Below are positions 7,648 through 17,102 of a DNA stretch of 64,000 nt, in pieces; position 1 is the first letter of the stretch, and every line of letters begins with the position of its first letter. Made by a program: the position numbers and the translations under genes. Below the pieces are notes generated by a model that ran no database searches, was not told the origin of the DNA, and saw nothing but the letters and a program-made list of their open reading frames with translations. Source of the stretch: Micromonospora sp. Llam0 (GTDB lineage Bacteria > Actinomycetota > Actinomycetes > Mycobacteriales > Micromonosporaceae); contig NZ_RJJY01000001.1 of the NCBI RefSeq assembly GCF_003751085.1, positions 372,001 through 436,000 on the forward strand, given 5' to 3'.

Positions 7648-8577
7648 GTGGAAGTCTTCGCCCGTCTCGACAGCGTCACCAAGACGTACGGCAAGGTGGT
7701 CGCGCTCGACGCGGTCTCCCTCGTGGTGCCCGCCGGGGTCACCGCCGTGCTCGGCCCCAACGGTGCCGGCAAGTCCACCATGATCGAGATCCTCGCCGGT
7801 CTGCGCCGCCCCGGATCGGGCCGGGTCGAGGTGCTCGGCGGGGACCCCGCCGACGTACGGATCAAGGGCCGCCTCGGCCTCACCCCGCAACGGACCGCCC
7901 TGCCCTGGCGGCTCACCGTCGCCGAGACCCTCGCCCTGGTCGCCGCCCACTACCCGGACCCGGTGCCCCGCGCCGACCTGGTCGACCAGCTCGGCCTCGG
8001 CCCGTTCCTGACCAAACGGTGCGGCAGCCTCTCCGGCGGCCAGCGCCGCCGGGTCGCCCTGGCCACCGCCCTGGTCGGCCGCCCCGAACTGCTCTTCCTC
8101 GACGAGCCGACCACCGGCCTCGACGCCGACAGCCGCGACGGACTGTGGACCGCGATCGCCGACGTCGCCGCCACCGGCAGCGCGGTGCTGCTCACCACCC
8201 ACGACATGGCCGAGGCCGAACACCTCGCCGAACAGGTCGTGGTGGTCACCGGCGGGCAGATCGCCCGCACCGGTGCGGTGACCGAGGTGGTCGCCGAGGT
8301 CGGGCTGCACCTGGTCGACATCGAAGTAGCCGGCGCGCTGCCGCCGATCGCCGTCTCCGGTCCCGCCGACCGGGTGGAGACCGTCGGCAACCGGACCCAC
8401 ATCTACACCGCCGACCCGGACGCCACCGTCCGGGCACTGGTCCGCGCCGAGGTGCCGTTCACCGGCATCCGGGTCGAACGGGTCGGCCTGGAGGAAGCGA
8501 TCCGCACGATCAGCAGGTCCACCGACCCGGGTGCCGTCACCCGGCCCGGGATCCGCGTTGCCGAGAAGGTGGCCTGA
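7648..8577 (+). CDS. ABC transporter ATP-binding protein (RiPP exporter/immunity)
   Basis: A 309-residue ATPase. Walker A GPNGAGKST, signature LSGGQRRRVALA, Walker B LLFLDEPTTGLD and H-loop TTHD are all intact. The C-terminal 80 residues resemble the regulatory tail of drug/bacteriocin exporter ATPases. GTG 7648 is chosen because AAGGAG (7637-7642) lies 5 nt upstream. The permease gene starts 1 bp after the stop, so the two form a two-component exporter. Its position directly behind the precursors suggests export of, or self-protection from, the mature thiopeptide; the lactazole cluster as I recall it has no dedicated exporter. Confidence 0.92.
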   Translation: MEVFARLDSVTKTYGKVVALDAVSLVVPAGVTAVLGPNGAGKSTMIEILAGLRRPGSGRVEVLGGDPADVRIKGRLGLTPQRTALPWRLTVAETLALVAAHYPDPVPRADLVDQLGLGPFLTKRCGSLSGGQRRRVALATALVGRPELLFLDEPTTGLDADSRDGLWTAIADVAATGSAVLLTTHDMAEAEHLAEQVVVVTGGQIARTGAVTEVVAEVGLHLVDIEVAGALPPIAVSGPADRVETVGNRTHIYTADPDATVRALVRAEVPFTGIRVERVGLEEAIRTISRSTDPGAVTRPGIRVAEKVA

Positions 8578-8578
8578 C

Positions 8579-9334
8579 ATGCGCTACGTCCTGCTGCACG
8601 CCCGCGCGCACGCCCTCGACACGCTGCGGATGCCCGCCTACTGGGCCCCGGCGCTGGGCTTCCCGCTGGTCTTCTTCCTGCTGTTCGGGCTGGTCAACGC
8701 CAACCGCTTCGCCGACCTCGGGTTGGGCAGCGAATACGCGATCACCCCGTTCCTGCTCTACACCACGCTCAACGTCACGGTCGCCTCGCTCGCCGCCGGC
8801 GTCGCCGCCGACCGGGAGAACCCGTGGGAACAGCGGCTGCGGCTGCTGCCACTGTCCCCGCTGACCCGGTTCGCCGGCCGGCTGGTCTACGTCCTCGGCT
8901 TCAACGTGGTCAGCTGGATTCCGCTGCTGGTCGTCGCCGCGTTCACCACCGACCTGCGGCTGCCGCTGGTGGCCTGGCCGGTCTGGCTCGGCGCGGTGGT
9001 GCTCGGCGCCGTCCCGTTCGGCCTGCTCGGGATGGCGATCGGCTACCGGTTCGCCCCGCAGCCGGCGATGATGCTGGCCAACCTGCTGTTCATGCTGCTG
9101 GCGTTCTTCGGCGGGCTGTTCGTGCCGATCGACTTCCTGCCATCGGCGCTGCACGCCGTGGTGCCGTACGTGCCGACCTACCAGTACCAGTACTTCGTGC
9201 TGGCGCTGATCGACCGGGCCGACCACCTGATCGGGCCGAGCTGGATCGCTTTCCTGCTGCTGGGCTGGACGGCCCTGTTCGCCCTGCTCGCCCGCGCCGC
9301 GTTCCGGCGCGACGAGGGGGTGCGGTACGGATGA
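8579..9334 (+). CDS. ABC-2 type transporter permease
   Basis: A 251-residue integral membrane protein with about six hydrophobic segments (for example YWAPALGFPLVFFLLFGLV, FLLYTTLNVTVASLAAGVAA, AMMLANLLFMLLAFFGGLFV), as expected for an ABC-2 permease. It follows the ATPase gene by 1 bp and overlaps the glutamyltransferase gene by 4 bp (ATGA). It likely forms the membrane half of the thiopeptide exporter. Confidence 0.9.
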   Translation: MRYVLLHARAHALDTLRMPAYWAPALGFPLVFFLLFGLVNANRFADLGLGSEYAITPFLLYTTLNVTVASLAAGVAADRENPWEQRLRLLPLSPLTRFAGRLVYVLGFNVVSWIPLLVVAAFTTDLRLPLVAWPVWLGAVVLGAVPFGLLGMAIGYRFAPQPAMMLANLLFMLLAFFGGLFVPIDFLPSALHAVVPYVPTYQYQYFVLALIDRADHLIGPSWIAFLLLGWTALFALLARAAFRRDEGVRYG

Positions 9335-12006
9335 GCGAGGCCGCCGTCGTCCCGGCCACCGCCGACCGGCGGCCGGCGACCGACCCCACCCTGGCGCCGT
9401 ACGCGCTGGTCCGGCTGGCCGCGCTGCCGTACCCGCCGACCCCGGACGGTGCCCGTGAGTTCCGTGCCGCGCTGCGCCGGCTGGTCGAGCTACGGTCGCG
9501 GATCACCGAGCTGGCCCCCCGGCTCGCCGACGCGCTCTACGCCAGCGCCGACGGACACCCGGCCGACTTCCACCGCAAGGCGGTGCTGCCGCTGCGCCGC
9601 GACGTGCACAACGGACGGCTGCCCCGGCCGGACCGGGTCGCCGAACTCGGCGGCCTGCTCGACCGGGTGCCCGACCTGCCGGCCTGGCTGGCCGTCATGC
9701 GCGAGGCCGCGCAGGTGCGCGCCGAACTCGGTGAGCTGGCCACCGGCGCGCTCGGCGCGGAACGCGCCGCGCTCGCCGAGGTCTGCGCCGCCGAACCACT
9801 GCGCCGCGCGGTCACCCTCACCGGCGCCGACCTGCTACGCGGGATCGACCGGGCGGCCGCCAGCGGGGCCAACCCGGACAGCCGGGCCCGCAAGTCCGAA
9901 CCCAACGCGCTGCGCTACGCGCTGCGGGCCACCGCGAAGACCAGCCCGCTGTCCTGGTTCACCTACGTCGCCTGGGGCACCTGGACCGGGGCGTCAGAAT
10001 CGGCCGGCGGTGCCGTACCGGCCGACGACGCGGCCTCGGTCGGCGGGCAGCCGGTGGCCGTCGCCCAGGCCAACCGGACCCTGCTGGCCCGGCTGCTCGC
10101 CGCGGTGATCGCGGACCCCGGGCTGCGGGACACGGTGCCGCACCGGCTGGCCGCCGCGATCACCGTCACCGGTGACCAGTTGACGTTCCGTCGGGACCGC
10201 CCGGTGCAGGGCGTCGACCGGGTCATCTCGGTGCTGGAGGAGGAGGTGCAGCTCGCCTGCACCGGACCGCTGCGGCTGCTGCTCGACCGGACCCGGGCCG
10301 CCGGGCCGGCCGGCGTCACCCCCGGCGACCTGGTCGCCGAACTGGCCCGCCGGCTGCCCGGCGGTCCGCCGCGGACCACCGCCGCCGCGACCCGCTACGT
10401 CGGGCAGGTGCTCGACGCCGGGCTGCTGCTCGCCGTCGAACCCGTCGACCCGCAGGACCCGCAGGCGGTACGGCACCTCGCCGACTGGCTGGACCGGCAC
10501 CACCGCGGCGACCTGGCCGACCTGCTCGTCGCGATCGACGAGCAGACCAGCGGCTTCGGAGCCGTCGCGGCCGGTGACCGGGCCGCCGCCCTGGGCCGGC
10601 TGCGCGACACCTGGCGCTCGGCGTACCAGGCGGTGGGCCTGCCCTGGTACGACGCGCCGGTACTGGCCGAGGACGTGGCGCTGCCCGAACCGGTCCGGTT
10701 GGGCCGTTCCTACGGACGTGCCGCCGCCGACCGGCTGCCCCGGCTGGCCGGGCTGGTCGAACTGTTCGACCAGTACCTGCCGCTGCGTCGGCTGGTCCGG
10801 GACCGCTTCGTCGCCCGGTACGGCGTCGGTGGACGCTGCGAGCGCGCCGCCGACTTCTCCACCGAGATGAGCCAGGTGTGGCGGGCGTACAACCTGGTCT
10901 CGCCGTCCGGGGTGATCAACCCCGACCCCGAGTTCGCCGACCTGGTCACCCCGGCGCTACGGGAGCTGGCCGACATCCGGGCCCGACTGCTGGCCCGGAT
11001 CCGGGCGGCGGCGCCGACCGACGCGGTCGAGTTCAGCCTGCCCGAGGAGATCGTCCGGGACGCGTCTGCGGCGCTGCCGGCCTGGGTCACCGCCCGGCCC
11101 GCCTCGTACGCGTTCTTCGTCCAGCCGGCCCGCCGCGACTACGACGACCTGCTGGTGCTCAACCACGTGTACGCCGGCTGGGGCCGGTTCACCAGCCGGT
11201 TCCTGGACCTGGTGGCACCGCAGGCGAAGACGCAGCTGGCCGCGCAGATCCGGGCCACCGCCGGGCGGCACGCCCAGGTGGCGCAGTTCCGCCCGGTCAC
11301 CGGGTTCAACGCCAACCTGCACCCGTTGCTGGTCGACCACGAGGTGGGCGAGGACGGCCGGTGGGCCGACCTGCTCGCCGACCGGGTCGGGCTGCGCCAC
11401 GACCCGGTCACCGACCAGGTGCGGCTGGTCCGCGACGACACCGGCGCCGACCTGGACGTGCTCTACCTCGGGTTCCTCGTCCCGTTCGTGATGCCGGACC
11501 GGACCGTACCGCTGCACTTCGACCTCAGCAGCGGACTGGTCGGCCCCGGCCTGCTGGCCCCGACCGGCGAACTGGCCGGTGCCCGGCACCGGACCCGGCT
11601 GCGATACCACGACCTGGTACTCAGCCGGCGGTCCTGGACGTTGCCGACCGACGCCGCCCAGCGGCTGCGCGCCGACCTGGACGCCGACGGCGACGTGCCG
11701 TTCGACGCGGTCAGCAGCTGGCGGGCCCGGCTCGGCCTGCCCGCCGAGGTGTTCGTCGCCGCCGCCGGCGTCGACGTACGCGGCGGCCCGGACGACTACC
11801 AGCGTTACCTGTCGCTGCCGAAACCGCAGTACGTCGACCTGGACAACGCCCTGCACCTGCGGAACCTGCCCCGGCTGCTGGGCCGCCACGACGGTCCGGT
11901 GCGGATCGAGGAGGCGCTGCCGGTGCCGGGGAGCGGCAGCCCGCACGGGCGGGTCGTCGAGCTGGTCGCCGAAACCTATCGGAAGGGGTGGGGCGGCCAT
12001 GACTGA
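9331..12006 (+). CDS. Lantibiotic dehydratase N-terminal family, tRNA-Glu-dependent glutamyltransferase (LazB/TbtB type)
   Basis: An 891-residue LanB N-terminal-domain protein. In thiopeptide pathways this stand-alone form transfers Glu from glutamyl-tRNA to core Ser/Thr side chains, and a separate small domain then eliminates glutamate to give Dha/Dhb. Visible family features include the basic segment SRARKSEPNALRYALRAT followed by KTSPLSWFTYVAWG (about residues 189-219), and the C-terminal FNANLHPLLVD and LHFDLSSGL motifs. The elimination (SpaB_C) domain is absent, as expected for split thiopeptide dehydratases. The ATG overlaps the permease stop, and the stop region overlaps the next gene, so it is translationally coupled. 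Confidence 0.92.
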   Translation: MSEAAVVPATADRRPATDPTLAPYALVRLAALPYPPTPDGAREFRAALRRLVELRSRITELAPRLADALYASADGHPADFHRKAVLPLRRDVHNGRLPRPDRVAELGGLLDRVPDLPAWLAVMREAAQVRAELGELATGALGAERAALAEVCAAEPLRRAVTLTGADLLRGIDRAAASGANPDSRARKSEPNALRYALRATAKTSPLSWFTYVAWGTWTGASESAGGAVPADDAASVGGQPVAVAQANRTLLARLLAAVIADPGLRDTVPHRLAAAITVTGDQLTFRRDRPVQGVDRVISVLEEEVQLACTGPLRLLLDRTRAAGPAGVTPGDLVAELARRLPGGPPRTTAAATRYVGQVLDAGLLLAVEPVDPQDPQAVRHLADWLDRHHRGDLADLLVAIDEQTSGFGAVAAGDRAAALGRLRDTWRSAYQAVGLPWYDAPVLAEDVALPEPVRLGRSYGRAAADRLPRLAGLVELFDQYLPLRRLVRDRFVARYGVGGRCERAADFSTEMSQVWRAYNLVSPSGVINPDPEFADLVTPALRELADIRARLLARIRAAAPTDAVEFSLPEEIVRDASAALPAWVTARPASYAFFVQPARRDYDDLLVLNHVYAGWGRFTSRFLDLVAPQAKTQLAAQIRATAGRHAQVAQFRPVTGFNANLHPLLVDHEVGEDGRWADLLADRVGLRHDPVTDQVRLVRDDTGADLDVLYLGFLVPFVMPDRTVPLHFDLSSGLVGPGLLAPTGELAGARHRTRLRYHDLVLSRRSWTLPTDAAQRLRADLDADGDVPFDAVSSWRARLGLPAEVFVAAAGVDVRGGPDDYQRYLSLPKPQYVDLDNALHLRNLPRLLGRHDGPVRIEEALPVPGSGSPHGRVVELVAETYRKGWGGHD

Positions 12007-13183
12007 CGCCCTCGACATCGTCAGCTACTACTATTCGCCGACCAAGCTGCCGCTGCTGCGCTCGGCGGTGCTGCCGGCCGCCCGGTGGGCCGCCGGGCAG
12101 GGGGTCGCCGTACACCTGGAACGGCACTGGCTGCACGGCCCGCACCTGCGGATCCGGCTGGCCCGCCGGGACCAGGGCGACCCGGCGGACCTGGCGGTGG
12201 TCGCCGCCGCGGTCGCCCACCGGCTGCGCGGGCACCTCGCCGAGCGGCCCAGCACCGAGCAGATCAGCGTCGCCGACCTGCTGGCACAGGCCGAACAGGC
12301 CGGCCGGATCGAACTGGTGCCGCCGCCGTACCAGCCGATCCACCCGGACAACACGGTCCGCGTCGAGCCGGTGGACGACAGCGCGATGGCCACCCTGTTC
12401 GGCTCCGCTGAGGCCGTCGAGTGCCGCGCCGAGCTGCTGCGCCTCGGGGTGCCGGCGGTCAGCGCCGCCGCCGACCGGTTGGCCGCCGCCGGTGACAGCG
12501 CCGCCGCCCGGGTACGGACCTGCCTGACCGCGATGGCGCTGCACGCCAGCCGCTATCCGCTCGGGCTCGGCAACGGTCACCAGTCGTTCCTGTCGCACCT
12601 GGAGGAGTTCCTGGTGCTCAACGACCCGGACGGCCGGGCACGGGCGGCGTTCGACGCCCAGTGGCGGCGCTCCGCCGACTCGGCGACCGCCCTGGTCGCC
12701 CGGCTGGCCGCCCCGACGGACGCGGCAGGCTCGGGGCCGGAGTCGGGTCCGGGCCTGGACCCGGCCGAACGCGGGTGGGAACAGTGGACGGTGTCCGCCG
12801 CCGAGGTGACCGGGGCCGCGTACCAGCGGGGTGAGCTGCCCCGGGTGCCGGCGTTCAGCTACCTCGACCGGGCCGAGCAGATCGGCGACCCGGACACGGT
12901 ACGGCGCTGGCATCCGGACCGGACCGAGTACAGCGAGTACCACCAGCTGCTGCGGCAGATCGACTTCGACCGGGTCCCGTACGAGCGGGAGTTCGTCACC
13001 TACCGGTTCGCCACCAACGTGCTCTACCTGCTGCTCGGCCTGCTGGACGTCCGGCCGACCGAGCGCTATCTGGCCGCCTACCTGCTGAGCCGGGCGGCGG
13101 AGCGGATCACCGGGATCACCTGGCAGGAACGGATCAACGGCTACCTGACCAGGCTGGCCGCGACCGCGCAGGAGGTGGCGTGA
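11999..13183 (+). CDS. SpaB_C-domain protein, probable thiopeptide pyridine synthase (LazC/TbtD type)
   Basis: A 394-residue thiopeptide-type bacteriocin biosynthesis domain protein. It begins DIVSYYYSPTK and has the family motif WLHGPHLRIRL near residues 41-51; near the C-terminus is YHQLLRQIDFDRVPYEREFVTY. In lactazole and thiomuracin pathways a stand-alone SpaB_C protein carries out the formal [4+2] cycloaddition of two dehydroalanines and releases the leader. The second SpaB_C domain of this operon is fused to the dehydrogenase (18380-20167), so by analogy this one is the pyridine synthase and the fused one the glutamate eliminase. The assignment rests on architecture, not on diagnostic residues. 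Confidence 0.82.
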   Translation: MTDALDIVSYYYSPTKLPLLRSAVLPAARWAAGQGVAVHLERHWLHGPHLRIRLARRDQGDPADLAVVAAAVAHRLRGHLAERPSTEQISVADLLAQAEQAGRIELVPPPYQPIHPDNTVRVEPVDDSAMATLFGSAEAVECRAELLRLGVPAVSAAADRLAAAGDSAAARVRTCLTAMALHASRYPLGLGNGHQSFLSHLEEFLVLNDPDGRARAAFDAQWRRSADSATALVARLAAPTDAAGSGPESGPGLDPAERGWEQWTVSAAEVTGAAYQRGELPRVPAFSYLDRAEQIGDPDTVRRWHPDRTEYSEYHQLLRQIDFDRVPYEREFVTYRFATNVLYLLLGLLDVRPTERYLAAYLLSRAAERITGITWQERINGYLTRLAATAQEVA

Positions 13184-15141
13184 TGAGCCCTCGGCCCTCG
13201 ACCGCCGAAGCCGGTCCCGCCGACCTCACCGTGACCCACCCCGCCGTGGCCGAACGCGCCGTGCCGTCGGCGGCGGAGATCGTCGTGCGGCTGCGGCCGG
13301 TGGTGTTCGCCACCCCGACCGTCACCGGAGTGCACGTACGCGGCTGGTCGTCGAGCTTCACCGTCAGCGGCGGCGCCGGGGTGTGGAAGGTGTGGCAGGT
13401 CCTCGCCCGACACCTGGCCGGCGGGCTGACCCCGCAGCGGCTGGCACAGCCGGCCGGACGGCCCGAGGTGGACCGGGTCATCCGACTGCTCCTCGACCAA
13501 CTGCGGGAACACGACATGCTGGTCGAGGTGCCGGCCGGCTGGGGCGACCGGGAGGAACCGGATCTGCCGCCGGCCGACCTGGCCCGCTGGCTGGAGTCGG
13601 TGGCAGCCGACCCGGCGGCGGCCTGGCAGCGGCTGCGGTCGACCACCGTCACCGTTGCCGGCACCGGTGCGGTGGCGACGTCTGCGGCCCGCACGCTGAC
13701 CGGCGCCGGCCTGGCCGTCGACCCGGTCGGCGACGCGACCACCCAGGACACCGTGGTACGGGCCGGCGAGGCGGCGGTCGCGGCCCGCTGCCTGCCGGAG
13801 ATCGGGTACGTGACCCCGGTCGACCGGCCGGACCAGGCGCTGACCCACGGCGCGGCGGTCGCGGCCCGACTGTCCCGCGAGACCGGCCCGGCGCTGGCGG
13901 ACGGGCCGGTGGCACCGGCCCTGGCCGCGCTGATCGGGGCCGCCGCGGCGCACCGCATCGTCTGCGCCGTCGCCGGCCTGCCCGACCCGGCCGAGGAGGC
14001 GGCCACCCTGCCCGGCGGCGAACCGGCCGCCCCCGGGCCGCACTACCCGTCGGTCCTGGTCGCCCGACTCGACCCGGTCCGGGCCACATACCACCCGTGG
14101 CTGCCGGCCGCCCGCGTGCCGCTGCCCGGCGGGCCGGCCGACATCGACGCGGTCGGGCTGCGGCTGGCAGCGTTGAGCGACCCGGAGCTCGGCGTACTGC
14201 CGCCGGCGGTCCCCGGCGACCTGCCGCAACTGCCGGCGATGCTGGCCCTGGCCGGCCCGGCGCTGGGGGTCGCGGCCACCGCCGACGCCGCCCGGGTCGA
14301 CGCCACCCTGCGGTACGCCGAGACCGTCCTCGGTCTCGGCGCACCGCGCGGCGACGGCGACGCGCGGGACGCCGGTGCCGGGGACGGTGCCGGGTCAGCG
14401 GTCCGCTGGACGGAGACGGCCGCGATCGGCGTCGACGCCCGGCACGCCAGCGGGGCGGCGCTGCGCCGACTGGTGCACGCCGTACACAGCCGACTCGACA
14501 CCGACCCGGTGCCGGAGGCCGAGTGGGCCGGCGAACCGGCGGCGCGCCGCTGGTGGAAGGCGCTCACCCTGCGGTTCGCCGTACCGGCGCGGGCGGTGGC
14601 CCGCCGGCTGCCGGCCGGCGCGGTACACGCCGAGATCGTCACCGACGCCGGGCCGCTGGCCTGGGCGGTGGAGGCCACCGCCGCCGACGCGGTGGCGATG
14701 GCGGCGCTGGCCGCCACCGGCGTCGCACAGGCCCGCGCCGCCGGGGTCGAGGTGCCGGCCGGGCCGGCGAGCCTGACCGGCGCGGCACCGACCTGGCGGC
14801 CGGCCGACCAGCACCTGGCACCGTGGACGGACGACAGCTGGTACTGGCCGGCCGGGGTGATCGACAACGAGGAGCGGTTGCAGGCGGCGCTGCGGTCCGC
14901 GCTCACCGCCGACGGCGCGACCCTGACCGGGCGGCCGGTGGTGCCGGTCACCGCCGGCACCGGTCCCGCCGACGCGCACCCCGACGCCGACTCGGTCGTC
15001 CACGCGCTGGCCGTCACCGGTTTCGTGGCGCAGGGCCTCCGGTGGATCGCGACCACCGTCACTGCCGACTCCGTCACTGCCGACTCCGTCACTGCCGACT
15101 CCGTCACTGCCGACTCCGCCACCGCGAGCCGAGGAGCCTGA
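13183..15141 (+). CDS. RRE / E1-like (Ocin-ThiF-like) cyclodehydratase partner protein (LazD/TbtF type)
   Basis: A 652-residue partner protein of YcaO. The N-terminal ~90 residues (VVRLRPVVFATPTVTGVHVRGWSS region, then a helical segment) fit a RiPP recognition element that binds the leader. Around residues 145-170 a Rossmann-like TVTVAGTGAVATSAA marks the ThiF/E1-like fold, without an obvious adenylation active site. The C-terminus is a low-complexity tail encoded by four tandem 15-bp repeats (TADSV units). ATG 13183 overlaps the upstream stop (TGATG) and has AGGAGG at 13170-13175; GTG 13180 is an alternative. It is expected to deliver the precursor to the YcaO enzyme encoded 3 bp downstream. 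Confidence 0.82.
   Translation: MSPRPSTAEAGPADLTVTHPAVAERAVPSAAEIVVRLRPVVFATPTVTGVHVRGWSSSFTVSGGAGVWKVWQVLARHLAGGLTPQRLAQPAGRPEVDRVIRLLLDQLREHDMLVEVPAGWGDREEPDLPPADLARWLESVAADPAAAWQRLRSTTVTVAGTGAVATSAARTLTGAGLAVDPVGDATTQDTVVRAGEAAVAARCLPEIGYVTPVDRPDQALTHGAAVAARLSRETGPALADGPVAPALAALIGAAAAHRIVCAVAGLPDPAEEAATLPGGEPAAPGPHYPSVLVARLDPVRATYHPWLPAARVPLPGGPADIDAVGLRLAALSDPELGVLPPAVPGDLPQLPAMLALAGPALGVAATADAARVDATLRYAETVLGLGAPRGDGDARDAGAGDGAGSAVRWTETAAIGVDARHASGAALRRLVHAVHSRLDTDPVPEAEWAGEPAARRWWKALTLRFAVPARAVARRLPAGAVHAEIVTDAGPLAWAVEATAADAVAMAALAATGVAQARAAGVEVPAGPASLTGAAPTWRPADQHLAPWTDDSWYWPAGVIDNEERLQAALRSALTADGATLTGRPVVPVTAGTGPADAHPDADSVVHALAVTGFVAQGLRWIATTVTADSVTADSVTADSVTADSATASRGA
15061..15120 (+). 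repeat. Four tandem 15-bp repeats at the 3' end of the E1-like gene
   Basis: The unit ACTGCCGACTCCGTC occurs four times in direct succession; the last copy has GCC instead of GTC. The repeats are in frame and encode TADSV x4, a low-complexity tail that is probably variable in copy number between strains. Confidence 0.9.
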
Positions 15142-15144
15142 ACC

Positions 15145-17094
15145 ATGTCGACCCGTACCGTTGCGACCCCGACCGACGATCTCGCGGCGGCGCTGGCCGC
15201 CGCCGGTCACCCGACCGTCCCGGTGCTGGACGCCGCGACGGCGCTGGACGCGGTGGCGGCGCCAGGCGGCACCGGCGGCCGGACCGCGGTCGTCCTGCTG
15301 GACCACTGGACCCCGGCACTGGCCGCACAGCTGAGCCGCCGGGCCTGGGAGACCGCCGCGACGGTCGTCCCGGTCCGTCTCGACGGCGGCCTGGTGCTGG
15401 TCGGCCCGGTGCTGCGGCCGAGAGCCGGCACCTGCCTGGCCTGCGCCGAGCAGGCCCGGCTGCGGGTGTTCGGGCCGGGCGTGCCGAGCCGGGACCCGCA
15501 GCTGCGGCAGGGCGGAGTCATCCCGCCGAGCCTGCTGCCGATGGTGGCCGGCACGGTCGGCGACGCGCTGACCGACCCGGGCCGGTTGGACGCGACGGTG
15601 GTGGCGATCCGCACCGACCACGCCACTGTCAGCAGCCACCGGGTCCGGCCCCGACGGCAGGGCTGCCGGATCTGCCGGCCGGTGCCGTTGGACACCCCGC
15701 ACGGTGCCGAGGTGCCGCTGACCGCCGCCCCGACCAGCGACCCGTACTCGCTGCGCGGCGACAACCCACGGACCAGCCGGGCCGCGTTGCGCGCCGAACT
15801 GTTCGACTGGCGGCACGGGCCGGTCGCCCACATGATCCGCACCGAGCGGTCGCCGATGGCGCTGAGCACCAGCGAACTGTCCAGCGACACGGCGGTCCGC
15901 GAGGCCGGCTACGGCCGGGCCCGCAGCTTCGCCGAGTCGGAGCGGATCGCCCTGTTCGAGGCGGTCGAGCGGGCCACCGGGATGCGGCCGCACCGGCGGC
16001 GTACCGCCGTCGAAGCGGCCTTCGTCGACCTCGGCCCGGACCGGGCGGTCGACCCGGCCCGGCTCGGCCTGCACGACCCGGCGCACTACGACCACCCGGC
16101 GTTCCGGATGGTGCCGTACACGCCGCAGACCCGGGTGCGCTGGGTGCACGGCTGGTCGCTGGGCCGCCGCCGCCCGCTGCTGGTACCCGAGCACGTCGCC
16201 TACTGGGGACTGCACCGCAGCGACGGCCCCCGGTTCCTCTACGAGAGCTCCAACGGCTGCGGGCTGGGCAACAGCGCCGTCGAAGCCGCGCTGTACGGCA
16301 TGTACGAGGTCGCCGAACGGGACGCGTTCCTGATGGCCTGGTACGCGCGGACCCCGCTGCGGCCGGTCGCCGTACCCGACGACGACCCGGTGCTGCCGCA
16401 CCTGGTCGACCGGCTCGACACGGTCGGCTACGACCTGCTGTTCTTCGACGCCACCAACGACCTCGGGGTGCCGACCGTGCTGGCCCTGGTGCTGCACCGC
16501 GACCCGACCAGCGGCGCCCCGCAGGCGTTCTTCGCCGCCGGTGCCCATCCGGACCCCCGGTCGGCGCTGCGATCGGCGGCGGCCGAGGCGGTGGTCGACG
16601 TGTTCAGCCTGCCCGAGGTGGCCCGCAACAAACCCGGCCATCTGGACCCGGATCGGCTGCAGGCCATGTTCGACGACCCCCGGCTGGTCACCGGCCTGGA
16701 GGAACACGTCGCGGTGAACACCCTGCCGCAGGCCCGGCAGCGGTACGAGTTCCTGCTCACCGGCGACGCACCGGCGCACTGGCGGGACGTCTGGCCGGGC
16801 CGCCCGGCCCCGGTGACCGACCTCGCGGCGCTGCTCGGCGAGACCGTCGAGCGGTGGGCGGCGGACGGCCTGGAGGTGATCGTGGTGGACCAGACCGACC
16901 CGGCGAGCCGGGACCGGCTGGGACTGCACTCGGCGAAGGTGATCGTCCCCGGCACGTTGCCGATGACGTTCGGCCACGTGCACCACCGCACCCGGGGCCT
17001 GGACCGGCTGCTGCGGGTCCCGGCCCAGCTGGGCCGGCTGCCGTCCCCACTCGACTACTCCGACCTGCCCCTCTATCCGCACCCGTTCCCGTGA
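15145..17094 (+). CDS. YcaO-domain azoline cyclodehydratase (LazE/TbtG type)
   Basis: A 649-residue enzyme that uses ATP to cyclise core Cys (and perhaps Ser) to azolines. The first ~200 residues are E1-like with a CxxC pair (CLACAEQ near 92-95) and a second pair (CRIC near 174-177), probably a structural zinc site. The YcaO domain follows, with the ATP/Mg motifs SFAESERIALFEAVERATGM (about 253-272) and GNSAVEAALYGMYEVAERDA. The protein ends in PLYPHPFP, the Pro-rich PxPxP-like C-terminus typical of RiPP YcaO cyclodehydratases. It starts 3 bp after the E1-like partner gene and is the azole-forming core of the pathway. Confidence 0.93.
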   Translation: MSTRTVATPTDDLAAALAAAGHPTVPVLDAATALDAVAAPGGTGGRTAVVLLDHWTPALAAQLSRRAWETAATVVPVRLDGGLVLVGPVLRPRAGTCLACAEQARLRVFGPGVPSRDPQLRQGGVIPPSLLPMVAGTVGDALTDPGRLDATVVAIRTDHATVSSHRVRPRRQGCRICRPVPLDTPHGAEVPLTAAPTSDPYSLRGDNPRTSRAALRAELFDWRHGPVAHMIRTERSPMALSTSELSSDTAVREAGYGRARSFAESERIALFEAVERATGMRPHRRRTAVEAAFVDLGPDRAVDPARLGLHDPAHYDHPAFRMVPYTPQTRVRWVHGWSLGRRRPLLVPEHVAYWGLHRSDGPRFLYESSNGCGLGNSAVEAALYGMYEVAERDAFLMAWYARTPLRPVAVPDDDPVLPHLVDRLDTVGYDLLFFDATNDLGVPTVLALVLHRDPTSGAPQAFFAAGAHPDPRSALRSAAAEAVVDVFSLPEVARNKPGHLDPDRLQAMFDDPRLVTGLEEHVAVNTLPQARQRYEFLLTGDAPAHWRDVWPGRPAPVTDLAALLGETVERWAADGLEVIVVDQTDPASRDRLGLHSAKVIVPGTLPMTFGHVHHRTRGLDRLLRVPAQLGRLPSPLDYSDLPLYPHPFP

Positions 17095-17102
17095 GGTCGG
17101 CC

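Noticed and set aside
9331..13183. Lanthipeptide rather than thiopeptide cluster
   Set aside because: No LanC cyclase is present, the LanB is split, and YcaO plus two SpaB_C domains are there, which fits thiopeptides.
15061..15120. Tandem repeats considered as a CRISPR array
   Set aside because: The repeats are 15 bp, contiguous without spacers and in frame with a coding sequence. No CRISPR array or cas gene is visible in the window.
13383..17102. Long plus-strand frame running through the E1-like and YcaO genes ahead of 17103
   Set aside because: The part before 17103 is a shadow frame with Arg/Gly/Pro composition and overlaps two genes with intact domains; only the part from ATG 17103 is real.
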